A DNA stretch of 64,000 bases from Prostheceraeus crozeri (taxonomy: Eukaryota; Platyhelminthes; Polycladida; Euryleptidae): NCBI GenBank assembly GCA_907163375.1, contig CAJQUW010009243.1, forward strand, positions 136,501 through 200,500, in the 5' to 3' direction. A program made the translations under genes and the position numbers. Position 1 is the stretch's first letter. Each line of letters begins with the position of its first letter. Under the pieces are notes generated by a model that saw nothing but the letters and a program-made list of their open reading frames with translations, did no database searches and was not told where the DNA came from. This document shows positions 44,578 to 57,437 of this stretch, piece by piece.

Positions 44578-44860
44578 TCAAGGAAAGACAAAAGAGAGTG
44601 CAAACCTAGAATATGTGCTGCACACACTGGTAAAGATAAAGATCTCTGAGTAGATCGAGAGGATGAACACACGAAAGATTGTTAGCAGAAATCGCATTGA
44701 TGATAAAATCATTGGTTTCAGATAGTGGGACAGTAGTAAATAAGGAAGAAGGCATAATCCCAATCTTCAAGTCCTTGATACTGCAGTCACGAATCAAATC
44801 TACAAATTCAAAAATTGTTTTACGAGAGCAGCTGCCAAAGAAGTCGCACATAGGTTTGAG
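44578..44860 (-). pseudogene. Penelope-type reverse transcriptase fragment
   Basis: On the minus strand the frame 44851-44606 reads KTIFEFVDLIRDCSIKDLKI, then MPSSLFTTVPLSETNDFIIN, NNLSCVHPLDLLRDLYLYQC and VQHIF before a stop. 'SLFTxVPLxETxxxI' followed about 30 residues later by 'LLxxLLxxCxxxxxF' is the strand A/helix region typical of Penelope-like reverse transcriptases. The leading aspartate of motif A is lost (MPSSLFT instead of D-x-x-SLFT), and the protein breaks off before the YxDD motif. Only about 80 of some 600 residues remain. Confidence 0.65.
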
Positions 44861-44999
44861 AACAGATCAAAGTCAGGGCAATACCGATCTTTATTTGAGG
44901 CATTTTGCTGCATTAAATTGCAAAACGGACGCAATTCTTGTATTTTATCACAACATTTATATGAAAATGGATTTTTAAGTTTCCAATGTATTTGATAGA

Positions 45000-45885
45000 G
45001 CCTCAAACAGCATCATCGCTCATCTCACTACTATTACATGAGACAATAAGCTCTATGAATGAAAATGAATCATGCAACCTCAGCTAAAATCAATAGATAA
45101 CATGAGTCACTTTTCTGTCTTCACCCGTCAATCACCTCACAAATGGGAATCAATGCAAAGCTCACTGTTACTCAACTCTTCACCAGCCTTAGCAGAGTTT
45201 GTGGGTTGTTTTTAACATTGCTTTTGAATGCATAGGAACTCAAAACCTCTTAAATTAAAATTTCAATTGTTTTTCCTCTTCGGATGAAGTCAGACAATGT
45301 CAAATCGCTTGGTTTAAGCTTGATGATCCAGCTGCATTTGTAAATGATGTCAGTAGAAGGGAAGCTGAGTCGGAGAAAACTTTTCCGATTTCGACACTGG
45401 TCTTATGATGTTATTCCCTCCCCCCAATCTAAATTGCTGATTGGAAAATGCAAATCAGAAAATTCCTATTGTTTAATTTCCCTCTCTGGAAAAGAGAGGC
45501 AGACTAGTTACTCTTACAAGGTCTGAATCATTAAGTAAGTTTGAATCTTAGTATAGATGCAAGTGCAAACTGAATAAAAGTCTTCTAGTAACTACAACCT
45601 TCGATATCTCAATATTCCATCGTCAGTTTGACACCTAGTAGAAGGTGAAATATACTTGAAAAAAGGCGGCCATTCAGTGTCAACAACACAAGCTTGGTCT
45701 TGTTTTTCCAGGGAGCAATTGTAGTCAACCGCGGAATAACCACCCAGAAAAGGATGTGGTAGGAAAAAGTAGATTACAGCAGCGCTGGGTTTAGAGTAAC
45801 ACTTCATTCGTATTATCTTTGGCGACCCCGACTCCGACAAGGCATCCCTGTTCAATCGTCAGTATCTTCAAAACTTAAATTTCTC
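45000..45885. other. No gene; possible hAT tip near 45850
   Basis: GACCCCGACTCCGACAAGGCATCCCTG at 45824-45850 resembles the right tip of the 5266-6032 element (GACTCCGCATCCCTG). No left tip was found within 1 kb. The rest is non-coding. Confidence 0.4.
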
Positions 45886-45887
45886 AA

Positions 45888-46370
45888 TAGCGACTACGAA
45901 TGTATGGAATCTGAGCCCAGATTCATGATCAGAAGGCTGAAACTGATGAAGCAAAAGTTCTTTCGAGTCGAATCAAGTTGCAATAAAAAATAATTCCGTT
46001 GGGTAACTCCGCTAACTTCACACACGTACATGAATATGCTGCGATATTAGGTCTATCGTTTTTAACTGCATTGTTGTGGAAAAATGAACTACATATTTGT
46101 GATCAGTGCAACAGGTAGTGAAAAAATAAAACTGATATACTGCGCCTATCAGCGAAACTAAGAAGTTGGTTCCGCTAACTTCACAACGGAATCACTTTTA
46201 CATTTCAATTTAATTTCTTAAAATCAAATGCGTATTTGTGGAATCTGAGTCCATATTCCTGATCACGAGGCTGAAATTGATAAAATGGAAGTTGTCTCGA
46301 ATAGAATCTCGGTGTAATAAAAAATACGGTTCCGCTGGGTGACTCTGCCAACTTCACACACGTGCAATGC
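45888..46370. repeat. Direct repeat, two units of about 140 bp, 336 bp apart
   Basis: 45890-46030 and 46226-46370 share, in order, TGGAATCTGAG.CCA.ATTC.TGATCA, AGGCTGAAA.TGAT, CTCGAAT/TCGAATC, AATAAAAAATA and CCGCTGGGTGACTC.GC.AACTTCACACACGT. A third partial AAGTTGGTTCCGCTAACTTCACAAC lies between them (about 46163). This is either a decayed tandem array with a period near 336 bp or the ends of an LTR-like unit. No coding sequence was found. Confidence 0.65.
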
Positions 46371-46379
46371 GTAGAATTC

Positions 46380-49300
46380 ACTTAAATTTGGTGTGTTTAG
46401 GAGGCTTTAACAAGAATGATATTAATTGATAGTATTGACTATACTGCAACGCATCAGCAAGGTTTGATCATGGCAAAATTATGCAAACTCCCGCTTCATT
46501 TAGACGAAGAAGACGGAATGATAATCCCAAAAAATAAAATTGCGCAATTATGTGTAGAATTTGCATCAGAGGAATATTCAATGAAGCAGAACTGGTAGGC
46601 GACAGAAAATGAGAGCGATCTATAATTCGAAATGCAGTTATGCTAGTGAATTTGCATAGTTAATCTAATTGTCTCACGCCGATTAGCTGCTGTTTCTGGT
46701 GTGTTTGGATCCTTGAAATCAATTAACATTTAGATAGAAGACAATTATGTTCTGTTCTATTGGGCTGTATATATTTCAAGTTGAAGGTTGTTGAACTTTG
46801 ATATTAGAGATGAAACTGAACATCATAGAACCATTTTCTCATTGTAATGATACACTAGTACAGTATGTAATCGATTATGGTCTAAATGAAACATCCCGGG
46901 AATTCCCGATAATATCGAGTCTCTATTCACGAGAAATATATAATGCAGATTGGATGAGAGAAGCACTTTAAGACGGACTATATAGTGAAGAGTGATTAAG
47001 CGATCTCTGCCAGACTTGGAACAACTTTTAAATTGCATTTGTCTTTTAAATGCATTTAAATACTTTATCCATTATGTGTACACTGTACTTTGGACTTTCT
47101 GATCAAAGCATCATTATTTGTATTTTTGAATTTCCTGAATACTGTCATGTTTATGATGTCATATTAAATACTGTGCTTATATTATCTGCATTTTCACATT
47201 TTAAGCGAATAATCTTTATATTTGAACTTGCAAAATGTATTTGTTCCCAACTTGATCTCTGCTGGTCAAGTCTAGTAGTCGGAGAGAGGTAGACGACCCT
47301 TCTCTTCAACTAATCACGTGCAGCGATTTTTAAAATGACAATAACCCAATAAAATCAATATATCATTTATATCGCAATTCAGTGGTATTGATAATGGAAA
47401 CGGATATGATCCTGTGAAATCGTAGGATAATGACAGCTGATGAAATAACAGACTGAACAGAGCTTAAATGAATGCACACACACACACACACACACTTAAG
47501 CGTGGAAAGATACATGGATTCAGATATACGGACATCTTCTGCGCATCTAACTACAGGAAATAACTGCTGAAAATACCGTCAGCTACATGTCTCTTTGTGT
47601 CTTTGTGGTAATTGTAAAATGCTAGAAGTTTCAGGCAAATTTGAAAACGTAGATGATATAATCTATGATTCCATGAAACAGCCAAGTTAAGAACTGCTCA
47701 TTCATAAAGTCGTGTAAAGGATAGTCTGGGCACACCTATTCCTATACCTACACCTCAAGCCGGTGCGCTTGGATATTACTATATCGAAATCTCGTGGTAG
47801 ATGTTTTTCACAAAAGCCGGATAAGGAAAGAACAAGCAATCATTGCAAGAAAATACTTTCCACGAAGGGATGTTCTATAGGTGATTAACAAACGGTACTT
47901 TTCTTCATTGACATTGAGAATAAGGAATTATGCAGTATCAACAATCTAGCTAATCTACTTCGTCGTCCTGACTGGATTTTTCTACATCATGGCGCAGCAA
48001 GGTCTTATAAATTGCATGGTTTAGGATCTCAGACTCAAAATGTTGTCGCGAAAACATTTCCCGGGAAATTGATATGAATTCCCGAATCACGAATCACTAT
48101 GCGGTATAATCGAATCACTTTATTTATAACCTTGTTGTTATCTGGTCTACTGTACATGTGCCTCAACACTTAAGCTAACGATGCCGATTTCGCTCATAAT
48201 CTTGATGTAAAAAAGATCGCTATACGAGTGCTTGAATCTCTAATTCGCATCAACAAAAATAGAGCGGCGCTCGTAATTACCTATCAGCTTTGAAAGGAGG
48301 TCAAACAGTCAAACAGTCAATCACTCCATGCTGATCGCGTCAACATTATTAGGCCTATTTCCACAAATTTATCAATAGCCTTCACCTTTTACATCTCTCG
48401 ATACAAGGAAGTAGTTCTCATTATTTACATATTTCTTATGCACGTAGACTTCCACGAATTGTGACCTTCAAATGTACCACTAAACGCTAACTGTTCTGAA
48501 TGTGTTTCATTAATCACTAATTTGCCGGTCACTAGTGATAAACTTAAACCGTCAAAAATCTTTGAGTGCATTAATTTTATTGCAAAAATGAATACAGGAA
48601 TCAATTTTGTATCATTGAAAAATTTATTAAACTAGAACTTCCATTTCATTCCACCAGGTGCAAACATAATTTAAATTACTCTCAGATGCAATCATTGCAA
48701 TGTTGATTATGGTATTAGAGACGTACATTGGTTTCAAAATGAAACCTTATTTGTTAATTTGTGCTAGATAGTTGGAAAGTTACCCTGCATTAAAATATAG
48801 TCACATTTTTTAAATCAAACCCTGTATATGTTATTATCAAAAGCCATAGCTAATAACATCAGACAAAAACTTTAAGTTGACATGCAGACCCAGTTCAATA
48901 ATCAATACATGCTAGCAGATCTACTTGATACCAATTTCAATTATGATGGTTTCAATGATAATGGTTCAATCATAATAGTAAAATGTCGATAGCGTGAATA
49001 TAGAGTGCGAAGTGTTGCTTGTTTGTAAATACAATGCATCAATTTAATTCAGCAATGCTTACAAACCTACACCAAGCAAAAGCATAAGTATATCCCTAAT
49101 ATTTATTTCTGATAATTTTGCATGCATGCGTAAAGAATGAATTCCCTTCCGATCTTGTGAAAAGAGTTACAAATCAGTTAGGGCTTGTTAGCACAAAGCC
49201 TTTCATCATTTACTAAATACGTGTATTCAATTAACTTAACATATAAAAACTGATAATCAATTGCACAGCTTTGTCTGCAATCCAATAATGAATGCTCCAT

Positions 49301-49430
49301 AGTTACTTTGCGGTATCAGGAATCACGCTCAATTTTTTCTAACATGTCGATGGCAAGTGATGTACATTTTTTTCATTTTGTATAGTCGTGAAACGCTATT
49401 GTCTGCATATTTTACTCTTCGATGTAAACT
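46380..49430. other. 3 kb with no supported gene; (CA)n at 47475-47495
   Basis: A perfect dinucleotide (CA) microsatellite of 21 bp lies at 47475-47495. The rest is AT-rich DNA with short random frames, apart from CATCATGGCGCAGCAAG|GTCTT at about 47987, which looks like a start codon near a weak donor but lacks a partner exon. Confidence 0.35.
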
Positions 49431-49436
49431 GCAGGC

Positions 49437-49775
49437 AGGAAAACTCAACTTTTTAGTCCCACGGGATCACAAAGGCAACTTTTCCTCCCGCAGTAAACTT
49501 TTCCTGTGTAAGCTCTAGTGTAAAAGAATCATAGAAGTCTATGAAAAAGCTATGATTAGCCGGAGACTACCAAGATATCGATATAGTCCCTGGATTAGCT
49601 CATTCATAGATTTCGCTGTATAGCCATCAATTTCATAATGAACAATGGACATCCATGAGGCACAAAATGAAAAGCTACATTCTTTCGAGAGGAAATAAAC
49701 GTTTCCTCAATCTGTCCATCCCTCGCTGCGATTGGGCTGTACAACATAGCTGCGGGAGGAAAAGTTGATATTTCC
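49437..49775. mobile_element. MITE-like hairpin ends (CAACTTTTCCTCCCGCAG)
   Basis: GGCAACTTTTCCTCCCGCAGTAAACTTTTCC at 49474 is mirrored by AGCTGCGGGAGGAAAAGTTGATATTTCC at 49748. The interval has no coding sequence and is about 300 bp. The TIR is short and the target duplication was not identified. Confidence 0.4.
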
Positions 49776-50017
49776 TCTGTCAAGAAAATAGCTATTACAT
49801 TTCCTTAAATAGGTATTTCAATGAGGAGACCAATTAATATAAACTTAATTTTAACAGAATCACAAGAATGTGAATAAAGAGGATAGACCACATTGAAACG
49901 CCATATCGATAATGCAAAATTATAATGATGGAAAGAAGAAGACAATATCAGTAATTACCATGACCTCATGTATTTCCTCTATAGTCAATCAAACTTGTTC
50001 AATTATCATCTTGTCAG

Positions 50018-50123
50018 GATAAATGCGTTTGATACTGTTATTGCGTTTATTTCGGATATAATGCATGTTGAGTTCGATAACTCTGCATTTCTCTTTCCGA
50101 GATCATCCCTCGCATTTTTGTCT
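50018..50123 (+). CDS. Candidate exon of a plus-strand gene
   Basis: The acceptor TTCAATTATCATCTTGTCAG (ending 50017) opens a 106-nt block that stays open and reaches TCT|GTATGC. The peptide includes INAFDTVIAFISDIMHVEFD and NSAFLFPRSSLAFLS. It is the first of several exon-like blocks on this strand up to 51640. No family was recognised. The donor is acceptable but not strong. Confidence 0.25.
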
Positions 50124-50253
50124 GTATGCTTGCCAATATGTCGAAGTTCATTTGTCCAAAATTCATAGAATGAGGTTTATTGATAACAAGACTTCATTGT
50201 GAAAGCGCAACATTTGAAAAATTCATAAGATTGCAGTCCAGTTATCTCGTCAG

Positions 50254-50313
50254 ATGTCACTACAAGCGATGAAGGACGACAGCGCAATGGTAATTGCTAC
50301 TCTCCCATCCTTG
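50254..50313 (+). CDS. Candidate exon of a plus-strand gene
   Basis: TTATCTCGTCAG (or the CAG at 50236) precedes an open 60-nt block ending at GTAGGT, encoding MSLQAMKDDSAMVIATLPSL. Phase 0 at both ends if the downstream CAG is used. The residues look like a conserved internal exon, but I cannot name the protein. Confidence 0.3.
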
Positions 50314-51016
50314 GTAGGTTGTGTGAATAATGCCATAAATAATTCGATAATTTACATATTTTAGTGACTCAATTTCGAAAAGCTTGATTGTATTTCAGAT
50401 TCATCATAATTAGCATAGCTCTAATGTCTCTCTAGAAATCTTAAATAAATAGATTTACTTATACATGTAAATTGTTTTCTCACAAAATTATTCAAATTCA
50501 TGCAACAGTCCTCTGCAATTCGGATATTTTGGGTTGAGTTGTTTTAGAAATTCGGTTTCGATTTGCTTTGAACATCTTATCGTTATTTATCCGAAAGGCA
50601 TAAGTATAATAAGTGTTAATGTTCCTTTTTATTTTTTGCCATTGTTGCTGACTTGTGTTTTAATTCGCTTTTTAAATAGGTGCCAGTAATATCTCAGGAA
50701 TGCGCATTCTTTCAGCATATGATTCATTTCAATCAATAATTAAGATAGGTATTTTATGTTCATATTCATTTTGATATTTAGATAATGTTAGGATTAGTAT
50801 TTAATTCAAGAGATAATGACAATAATTGATTTAAATAATTGTCTTATTAGCCGTCATCAATGCAGTTGCCCTACTGAAATGAATCAGTAGCATATATGCA
50901 GATAAATCATCCTATCACAAATGCATATTTAGTAACAATTTAGTTAAACAATAATTATAACTTATGAAACAACTGCATCCTAGACAGAAACATAATCAAT
51001 CAACTTAAAACCCCAG

Positions 51017-51123
51017 AAGATGAGCTTTCAAAAAGGCTGGTTCCTTTCCTCCAAGAACTCTATAGCACTTACCCTACTGTTGCTTCAGTCATCTTTGACG
51101 ATGCTTCATTCGATGATTATCAA
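51017..51123 (+). CDS. Candidate exon of a plus-strand gene
   Basis: The frame is open from a TGA at about 50964, through a possible acceptor AACCCCAG, and ends CAA|GTAATA in phase 0. The peptide reads DELSKRLVPFLQELYSTYPT, then VASVIFDDASFDDYQ. The acidic, aromatic-rich sequence is far from random AT-driven translation. The next block (51223) enters in phase 0, in agreement. The acceptor has a weak pyrimidine tract. Confidence 0.4.
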
Positions 51124-51222
51124 GTAATATTTTCTAATTAAGTTGTCTGCACATTGATGGCATTAAACATATTTTTTATTTGCTTTATCAAAACATAAGA
51201 GTGCTTTTGATTTTTTTTCAGT

Positions 51223-51350
51223 CGTATACATTCTCTTGTGCAATAATCTTGTGTACTTGTCCTCACTCTGTCTTAGCTAATCTCATTTCTAGATTAAGCA
51301 CGAGACAAAAGCTTAAAACTGATGAAGCTTTGAGTGGCTTTGTCTGTAGT
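51223..51350 (+). CDS. Candidate exon of a plus-strand gene
   Basis: A textbook acceptor (GCTTTTGATTTTTTTTCAG) is followed by a phase-0 open frame SYTFSCAIILCTCPHSVLAN, LISRLSTRQKLKTDEALSGF, VC. The 3' limit is uncertain. GTAAAC after TCTGTA (about 51347) would leave phase 1, as the 51514 block needs. No domain was recognised. Confidence 0.35.
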
Positions 51351-51513
51351 AAACATCTGTCAAATTGTGTAGGAATCATGTTTTATTTCTTGAATATGTT
51401 GAATGGAAAATTCAGACAGCAAATATATGACCGCAGCATATCTCTTCACAATCATTTATAGATTAACTCACGGTGTATCTATTGTATAATCGCGTTGTAC
51501 GAGATTCTTTCAG

Positions 51514-51640
51514 TCGTATCACTTAACACGCTACCTGCACGAAGCACTGGATGTGTTCATTATTATGAAAGATTTTCTGTAGATGAAGGATATAAGACTG
51601 CACTGTTTTCAATAGGATTTACGTCGTGGAAGTCTCTATG
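51514..51640 (+). CDS. Candidate exon of a plus-strand gene
   Basis: The acceptor GTACGAGATTCTTTCAG and donor ATG|GTAAGA bound 127 nt. In the phase-1 frame 41 codons are open: VSLNTLPARSTGCVHYYERF, SVDEGYKTALFSIGFTSWKS, L. Exit is phase 2. Both splice sites are close to consensus. It is the strongest single exon of the cluster. Function unknown; no obvious hydrophobic or repeat character. Confidence 0.45.
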
Positions 51641-51659
51641 GTAAGATTCTACATCTGTA

Positions 51660-54390
51660 AGTTGCATCCTTATATTATCGACTTATTAGAGAGATATAGT
51701 CTATAATTTATCTGCTTAATCCGTTGTGACAAATCGACGTGGCATCTAGTTTTTCATCGTGCCAATATGTTCATTATAAAACGTATTCAGTCTTCGACAC
51801 AGTGGTGAATATGTAACATGATATACTAATCATCTAAAATTTGATGAAAATAACTTATCCCGACATTTGTCACCGTCATGTACATGCGACTTCAATGACT
51901 AAGTGAGTTTATTTACAGGCAACCCAAGTGTTATCAAGCACCCTGAAGTATTTTAAGGTACAATTCAGTAACTAGAGCCAATAGAAGTATCACAGAATGA
52001 TGCTAACTAAATATATAACAACCGGTATTGGCCGATGAAGACGACAAACACAGCTAACTGAATTTGAATCACGTTTGTCTGCACTCCATCCCTCTGACTC
52101 CTCCCTGTTGGGAAAACGTAGTCAGAATTTTTCATCAAATACACCCCTTCCTAGAACAGTTAACTGTTTGAAGATAAATATGAGATATGTGCCTGATTAA
52201 TTAACACAGAAATAGCGGGTAAAACACGATGTGAGACTGACGATGTTCACTGATGTTGCTATTGTGTATTCCAAAAGAAGCAGTCTTGATCCAGCGACTG
52301 TCGAAAGTCTGATAATTCTGCCAGAAGCTTCGCTCAACAGACTGCGGTAATGGCCTATTATTGTTGAGGAGCTAACATTTAGTGCTCATATCTCGATGAA
52401 AGGTAGACATAAGATTCTGTGATCTATCTGTTTTTATTTATTCTTTCATTGCCTTCTGTTTACGATGTACATGTACATGTTCATGTATGAGATTCACCTG
52501 ACTGTCTAATTCTAGCAGCGTATATGCTCAATGTAGACCCCTAGTCTAGCACATCTACTATAATACGATAGAGAAAAACATTTTACTTACCTCATTCTTG
52601 ATAATCAGTTAAGCCTCTACACACTGTACATGCATGCATCTACTATGTCTATGATTATGAAGTAGTCTACTGTACGTGTATGCATCCGGTACCTGTCGAA
52701 TCACATGACCTGCTGGTCGGGCTACAAAAATCTCGGCCGGTTCGACCTGTGAAGCCTAATGCTCGTTATGACTTATTTACCAGTCTAATGAGCTCCGTGC
52801 CTGCGCCATGGTAACAAGAACCTACTAAACATAATTTTGTTTTTTATTTGATCATCTGTCTATATAGCTGCAAAAAATATGCCTTCGATTACTCGACATT
52901 TGAAACCACACATTTTTGTATTTATTTAACGATATTTTCTTGAACTAATTGATAATGGTTTTGGAAGTGCGATAAGAATTTTCTAAAGCGGTTTGAATTA
53001 TTTTTCTTGATGAGTCTAAAGGTATGACAAAGCAAGAATAAAAATTGCAGTAAACTATTGATGGATGCATATCATAAATTTTATACAGGAATACTACATT
53101 TGAAAATGCTAGACATGAGTGTCTGTATTTTTCGCCATAGGGATCGAAAATTCAATTAGAATTATTGCATTTTAGCAAGACAAATCACTCACAGTTAGTT
53201 GATGTGAGAATCAAATTGCTCTCCATCTAAGCTTCAAACCGTGAGAATCAATTAGTATGTGCAATACTTTGATCGGTGCAATCAATTGTACTTCACGGAA
53301 TGAACGAATAAACACAGTTTCAGAGGCTTATCAAAATAATAAGGAGATGCATCCATTCACGAATCCCTCGGTAGTTTCACCAAAGGACCGAGATTTGAGT
53401 TTGACGGTCATGTCTTTCATCTCTGGATATCTTGTACTTTCAATTTACAGGTATCAATCCTTTGCACTGCTCATTCTAGTTTGGCAGAATGTCATTTCTA
53501 TTTGATTATGATATGATCGATATGATCTTCAAGTACTCAATCAATTAAAAATCGCCTGTTCTTCCACTGTCAATCAGAGGATATTCAATAGTACAATGAT
53601 ACAGCACATATCATGACTCATGACGAGGGTGGTGATTCTTCCCATTTTAACTTTGTCATGGATAGTTCGCTGAATCTTAAGAAATGACATATGATCAGTG
53701 ACAAGTTCATGACAACTTTTCACGATATCATCTAAATTTCTTCATACTTCAAACAATATGAAATATTGTCTGTGATATTACAAGAATGACCTTGACGAAT
53801 TCCATACCTCGATAACTGATGATGATAAAATGATAAGGATGGGTTCTTCATGAATAATGAATGATATTGAACGCCTACACACAAAATCATTATAAAGACA
53901 GCCAAATGCGGAAGTAGAAGCTTGTAGGAATACTCGTAATGTAGAAGAAAAATCTTGATTCGCTGATGGTGCACTATACATATGAATAAGTATATTATTT
54001 GTGCAGTACATGTAACATGACCCCACTATATAAAGGGTTTCAGAAACAGCGGGTGTTACCGTCTTGCTATCAGTTGATGCACGAGTATGCGCATTGGTCA
54101 GCAGCACAAAATCGCACCATTACTGCTCGTTGGAGGTCCTGTGGTCGACAGCTGATCTACATGTAAATCCAGCTTATACTAGCTGGTGTGTTTGGCCAAA
54201 TGATGTTTGATATAACAATCAACTGTGATGAAAACAGAGTATTAGGGAATTTGCTGATGGACGAAAGAGATTATATTTCAAATCATCATATTTTCTGTCA
54301 ACGCGTTGCAGATTGAAAAATCAATTACGCCTGATAAGAGACTACATTTCATCGTCACCGAACTACATTTTTTATTTGATTAATTTCTGC
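51660..54390. other. No gene supported
   Basis: Probably intron or flank of the plus-strand exon cluster. A GC-raised stretch at 52685-52810 (CACATGACCTGCTGGTCGGG...CTCGGCCGGTTCGACC) has no consistent frame. Minus frames at 53778-54107 are open, but I saw no splice or motif support. Confidence 0.3.
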
Positions 54391-54469
54391 GTATAACTAA
54401 TGAACATATTGTTTATAATAAACATAAAAATAAAGAGAAAGATCATTTTCAATAATGTGTAAGATCAAC

Positions 54470-54690
54470 ATTAGATTAGCATCGGGAAATACAATAAATG
54501 TTGTAGTCGGCAACAACGGCTGGCTGGACATCATTACGTGTGAGATCTGATCTGAATACGTATCTGACGTTGTTGTTGACGACAGGAAATTCATTGAACC
54601 GGAGAATAGGTATACGATGAGCCAACAACGACCTTGAAACGTCAATACAGCAGGTAACCATTAGCGAAACAATTCTACCAAGATGTAGCA
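54470..54690 (-). CDS. Coding-like open frame, unknown
   Basis: On the minus strand an ORF with internal ATGs reads VTCCIDVSRSLLAHRIPILR, FNEFPVVNNNVRYVFRSDLT and NDVQPAVVADYNIYCISRC. A second frame is also open over the same bases. GC is nearer 45% here against about a third around it. This is a possible exon or an old retroelement piece. No motif could be assigned. Confidence 0.2.
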
Positions 54691-54739
54691 TCGAGCGACT
54701 CTCGGATCAAAACTAACGCGAATTTCTACCTACCATTAA

Positions 54740-57430
54740 TAAGTGGCATACATTGCATGCGTAGGCGCAAATACTAAGAGAAGATGGAGATCATGAATTA
54801 GTAGAGAAACGCCATGTTTTTGAATATACGTGTATATGTTTATTCTCAAAGTTCATGCTACACGAACTGCAGCACTTACCTTAAATATTCAAAAAGTTTT
54901 ACATTTTATTTGCTCGTTACTTGTAATGTCTTACTAGAGTTGCTACTAAGCTACTGCTTTGTCAATGTAATTATAAATATCGAGTTTCACTATCAGCTGA
55001 AAAATGTGAATGTACTTGAAGAGCCATTTCATCCAATATCAGGTATCAAAAGCAGGCCAAGCTCTAATATCCCGACATTGACATAACTTCCATTTTTTTA
55101 CATGCAGTTGCATGTAAAGGAAATTTGAAATGTACAATTCTCATACTATTTGAGCTGTCCTCGAATACTGTTACCATTGAGTGGACCGACGATCAACAAA
55201 GTGCGGATATACTTCACCTAAAACTTTCGATAAATATATATTGAAGAAACAGTGTAAGTGGGATTATCAAAATAGAAGTTGAATCTTCAGTTGGAAATTT
55301 GAACAGAGCGGAAAAGCAACTTCATCCAATGTCAGAGATTACCTGTAGACTTAATTAGCATCACCCTCAGCATCTACCGAAGTATAGCTGCAAGGAAACG
55401 CAGTCAATCTTCAAATTGCAATCACTTTTACGAGATCATTTCATAATTAAATGTTATTTAGAAATTTAGAGACGAATCAACTTATTACCTCCAGATTTCT
55501 TTTTCAAATGATGCGATAAACGCATTTTATAGCGAGATATTGTTGAAGTCACTAGGCACGCTTCGAATACCTTGAACTGTTGACAATTGTTGATTACACG
55601 CGTTCAAAATATCTGAAACGCAATGACTGCAATAATGTCTTTATACCAATATGTGCCTGTAAAAGGGGTTTTCCGCATCAATTGATGAAATATCTGATGG
55701 AATAAGGTATGGCTATACAATTTAACTTATCATACAGTAATAATCTCGTGTAGCACACTATATTGACGTCGATTTTCTACCTAGTAACGCTATTATTGCA
55801 TGTGCACTTTGGTTTGATTCATTAGATTTTTTACATTTATATTAATTTTTGTTGAACAAGTGCTTCACACTAAGATATGAAAAGTTCCACGTGCAAGTTG
55901 CTGTTTTTAGTTTCTCATGAAATCTTTTACCAATGCTAGATAGCATCTCTATTCATTACTTGCACAAATAATTTCATTTGCATTTGTAATTGATTCATGC
56001 ACTATATAAACACTGAATTGGTGAGGTAAAGAGGCAGCTCAGTCAAAAAGTCTAACGGTGTTTTACCGTACTCAAAAGTTTCCTAAGTAGTCATGCGATT
56101 CCATCTTGAAAGAACGATCAAATAACAACTAGCGATCACTACTTCCATCTTGTTTAGGAGGGAAATTGGCAGGAACAAATATTCAGAGAACACACAGCTC
56201 AGGGTTTCGCCAACAATACGCTTCGAAGTTGCCCAAAATTGACACACGTGTTTAAATAATGAAATAAGTGGACAAATTTATTTGACAAACACAAGCGACG
56301 TAACATCACTTACTCTTTAATCATTCATTGATAAATTGATACTTTCTTACATAGGCAGCCATCCAAGCTTATCAAACTAGCGATACAAATTGACTTTCGA
56401 TCAATTGCAGTGTTCCTTTAAAATTCTATCACAGATTCGTTGCTTCCTTAAGTTTGCATGTTATAATGCTATTTGCAAATTGTGATAATATGGCGATAAA
56501 TCACAAATATTCAACACACTGTGTAGCTTTGAAGGCACCAAGCGGTGCACTGGTTATCATGCCCGGTACACCAGTGCGAGCAGGTATGGCTAGCGCACAA
56601 CCTTACATTAATTGATCGCTTTCTGCTGCAATCAAAATTAATTGATTGCATATCTGAATTAATTGCAATTAAATTTTGACAGTCCGAGTGGAGGCATCTG
56701 CTTTACTTGGACTTCAACTCTCAAGTTTTGCTCGATGCCGCTTCGATGATTCAGTTTTTGCGTGATTAAGATCACGCCATTTATAATAGCACTAGGACAA
56801 GCATTCGATGCATGGTTTTGCCAAAATCTGAAACCAGCCTCAAAAACTTGGTTTTAAAACTGCTCATTTTATACCTATGGCAATGAATTGTAATCTCATG
56901 TCTTATAAATTTTACAGTTATCTTATAGACATTTTATCTCATTTAGATGACAATTATGACGGTAGTTTATAAGGTTATCATTATTTCATGAGCGTACAAT
57001 TTAGTGAATATCAGATCCACCTTAGCACCAGGAAATCCTAGATCCATTTGCGTATCTGCTCACACCAGCATGTCGCATTGATATTTATCATTCTTTAGTT
57101 CTTGATCGTTCATTAGTTGTAGTTCTATTATCTATGACTTGATTAATGTAATAGATGCATTTCATAAAGGAATTTATCAATTCATTTCACATCCATGCGT
57201 GACAATTCCAATTATTATTCTTGCAGCATATTTAAGATATTTTCTTGAAAACTTATTTCAGTAGATCAAACATGTTCAACTTGAGCAGCTTTGAAATATC
57301 AGAAATCGTTTCAAGCAGTGGATTATCGTAATTTTGTTTGAGTGATAATTTTGGTAGATTTTATCGATGTAGGGGGAGCAGCATTAAAGTGAGAACAACG
57401 CACGCACGGAATTACAACTTTCTGATCCAT
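54740..57430. other. No gene supported
   Basis: AT-rich stretch. One short GC-raised word cluster (about 56530-56610, GGCACCAAGCGGTGCACTGG...CACCAGTGCGAGCAGG) can fold but did not fit a tRNA or SINE head. Confidence 0.35.
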
Positions 57431-57437
57431 AAATGTC

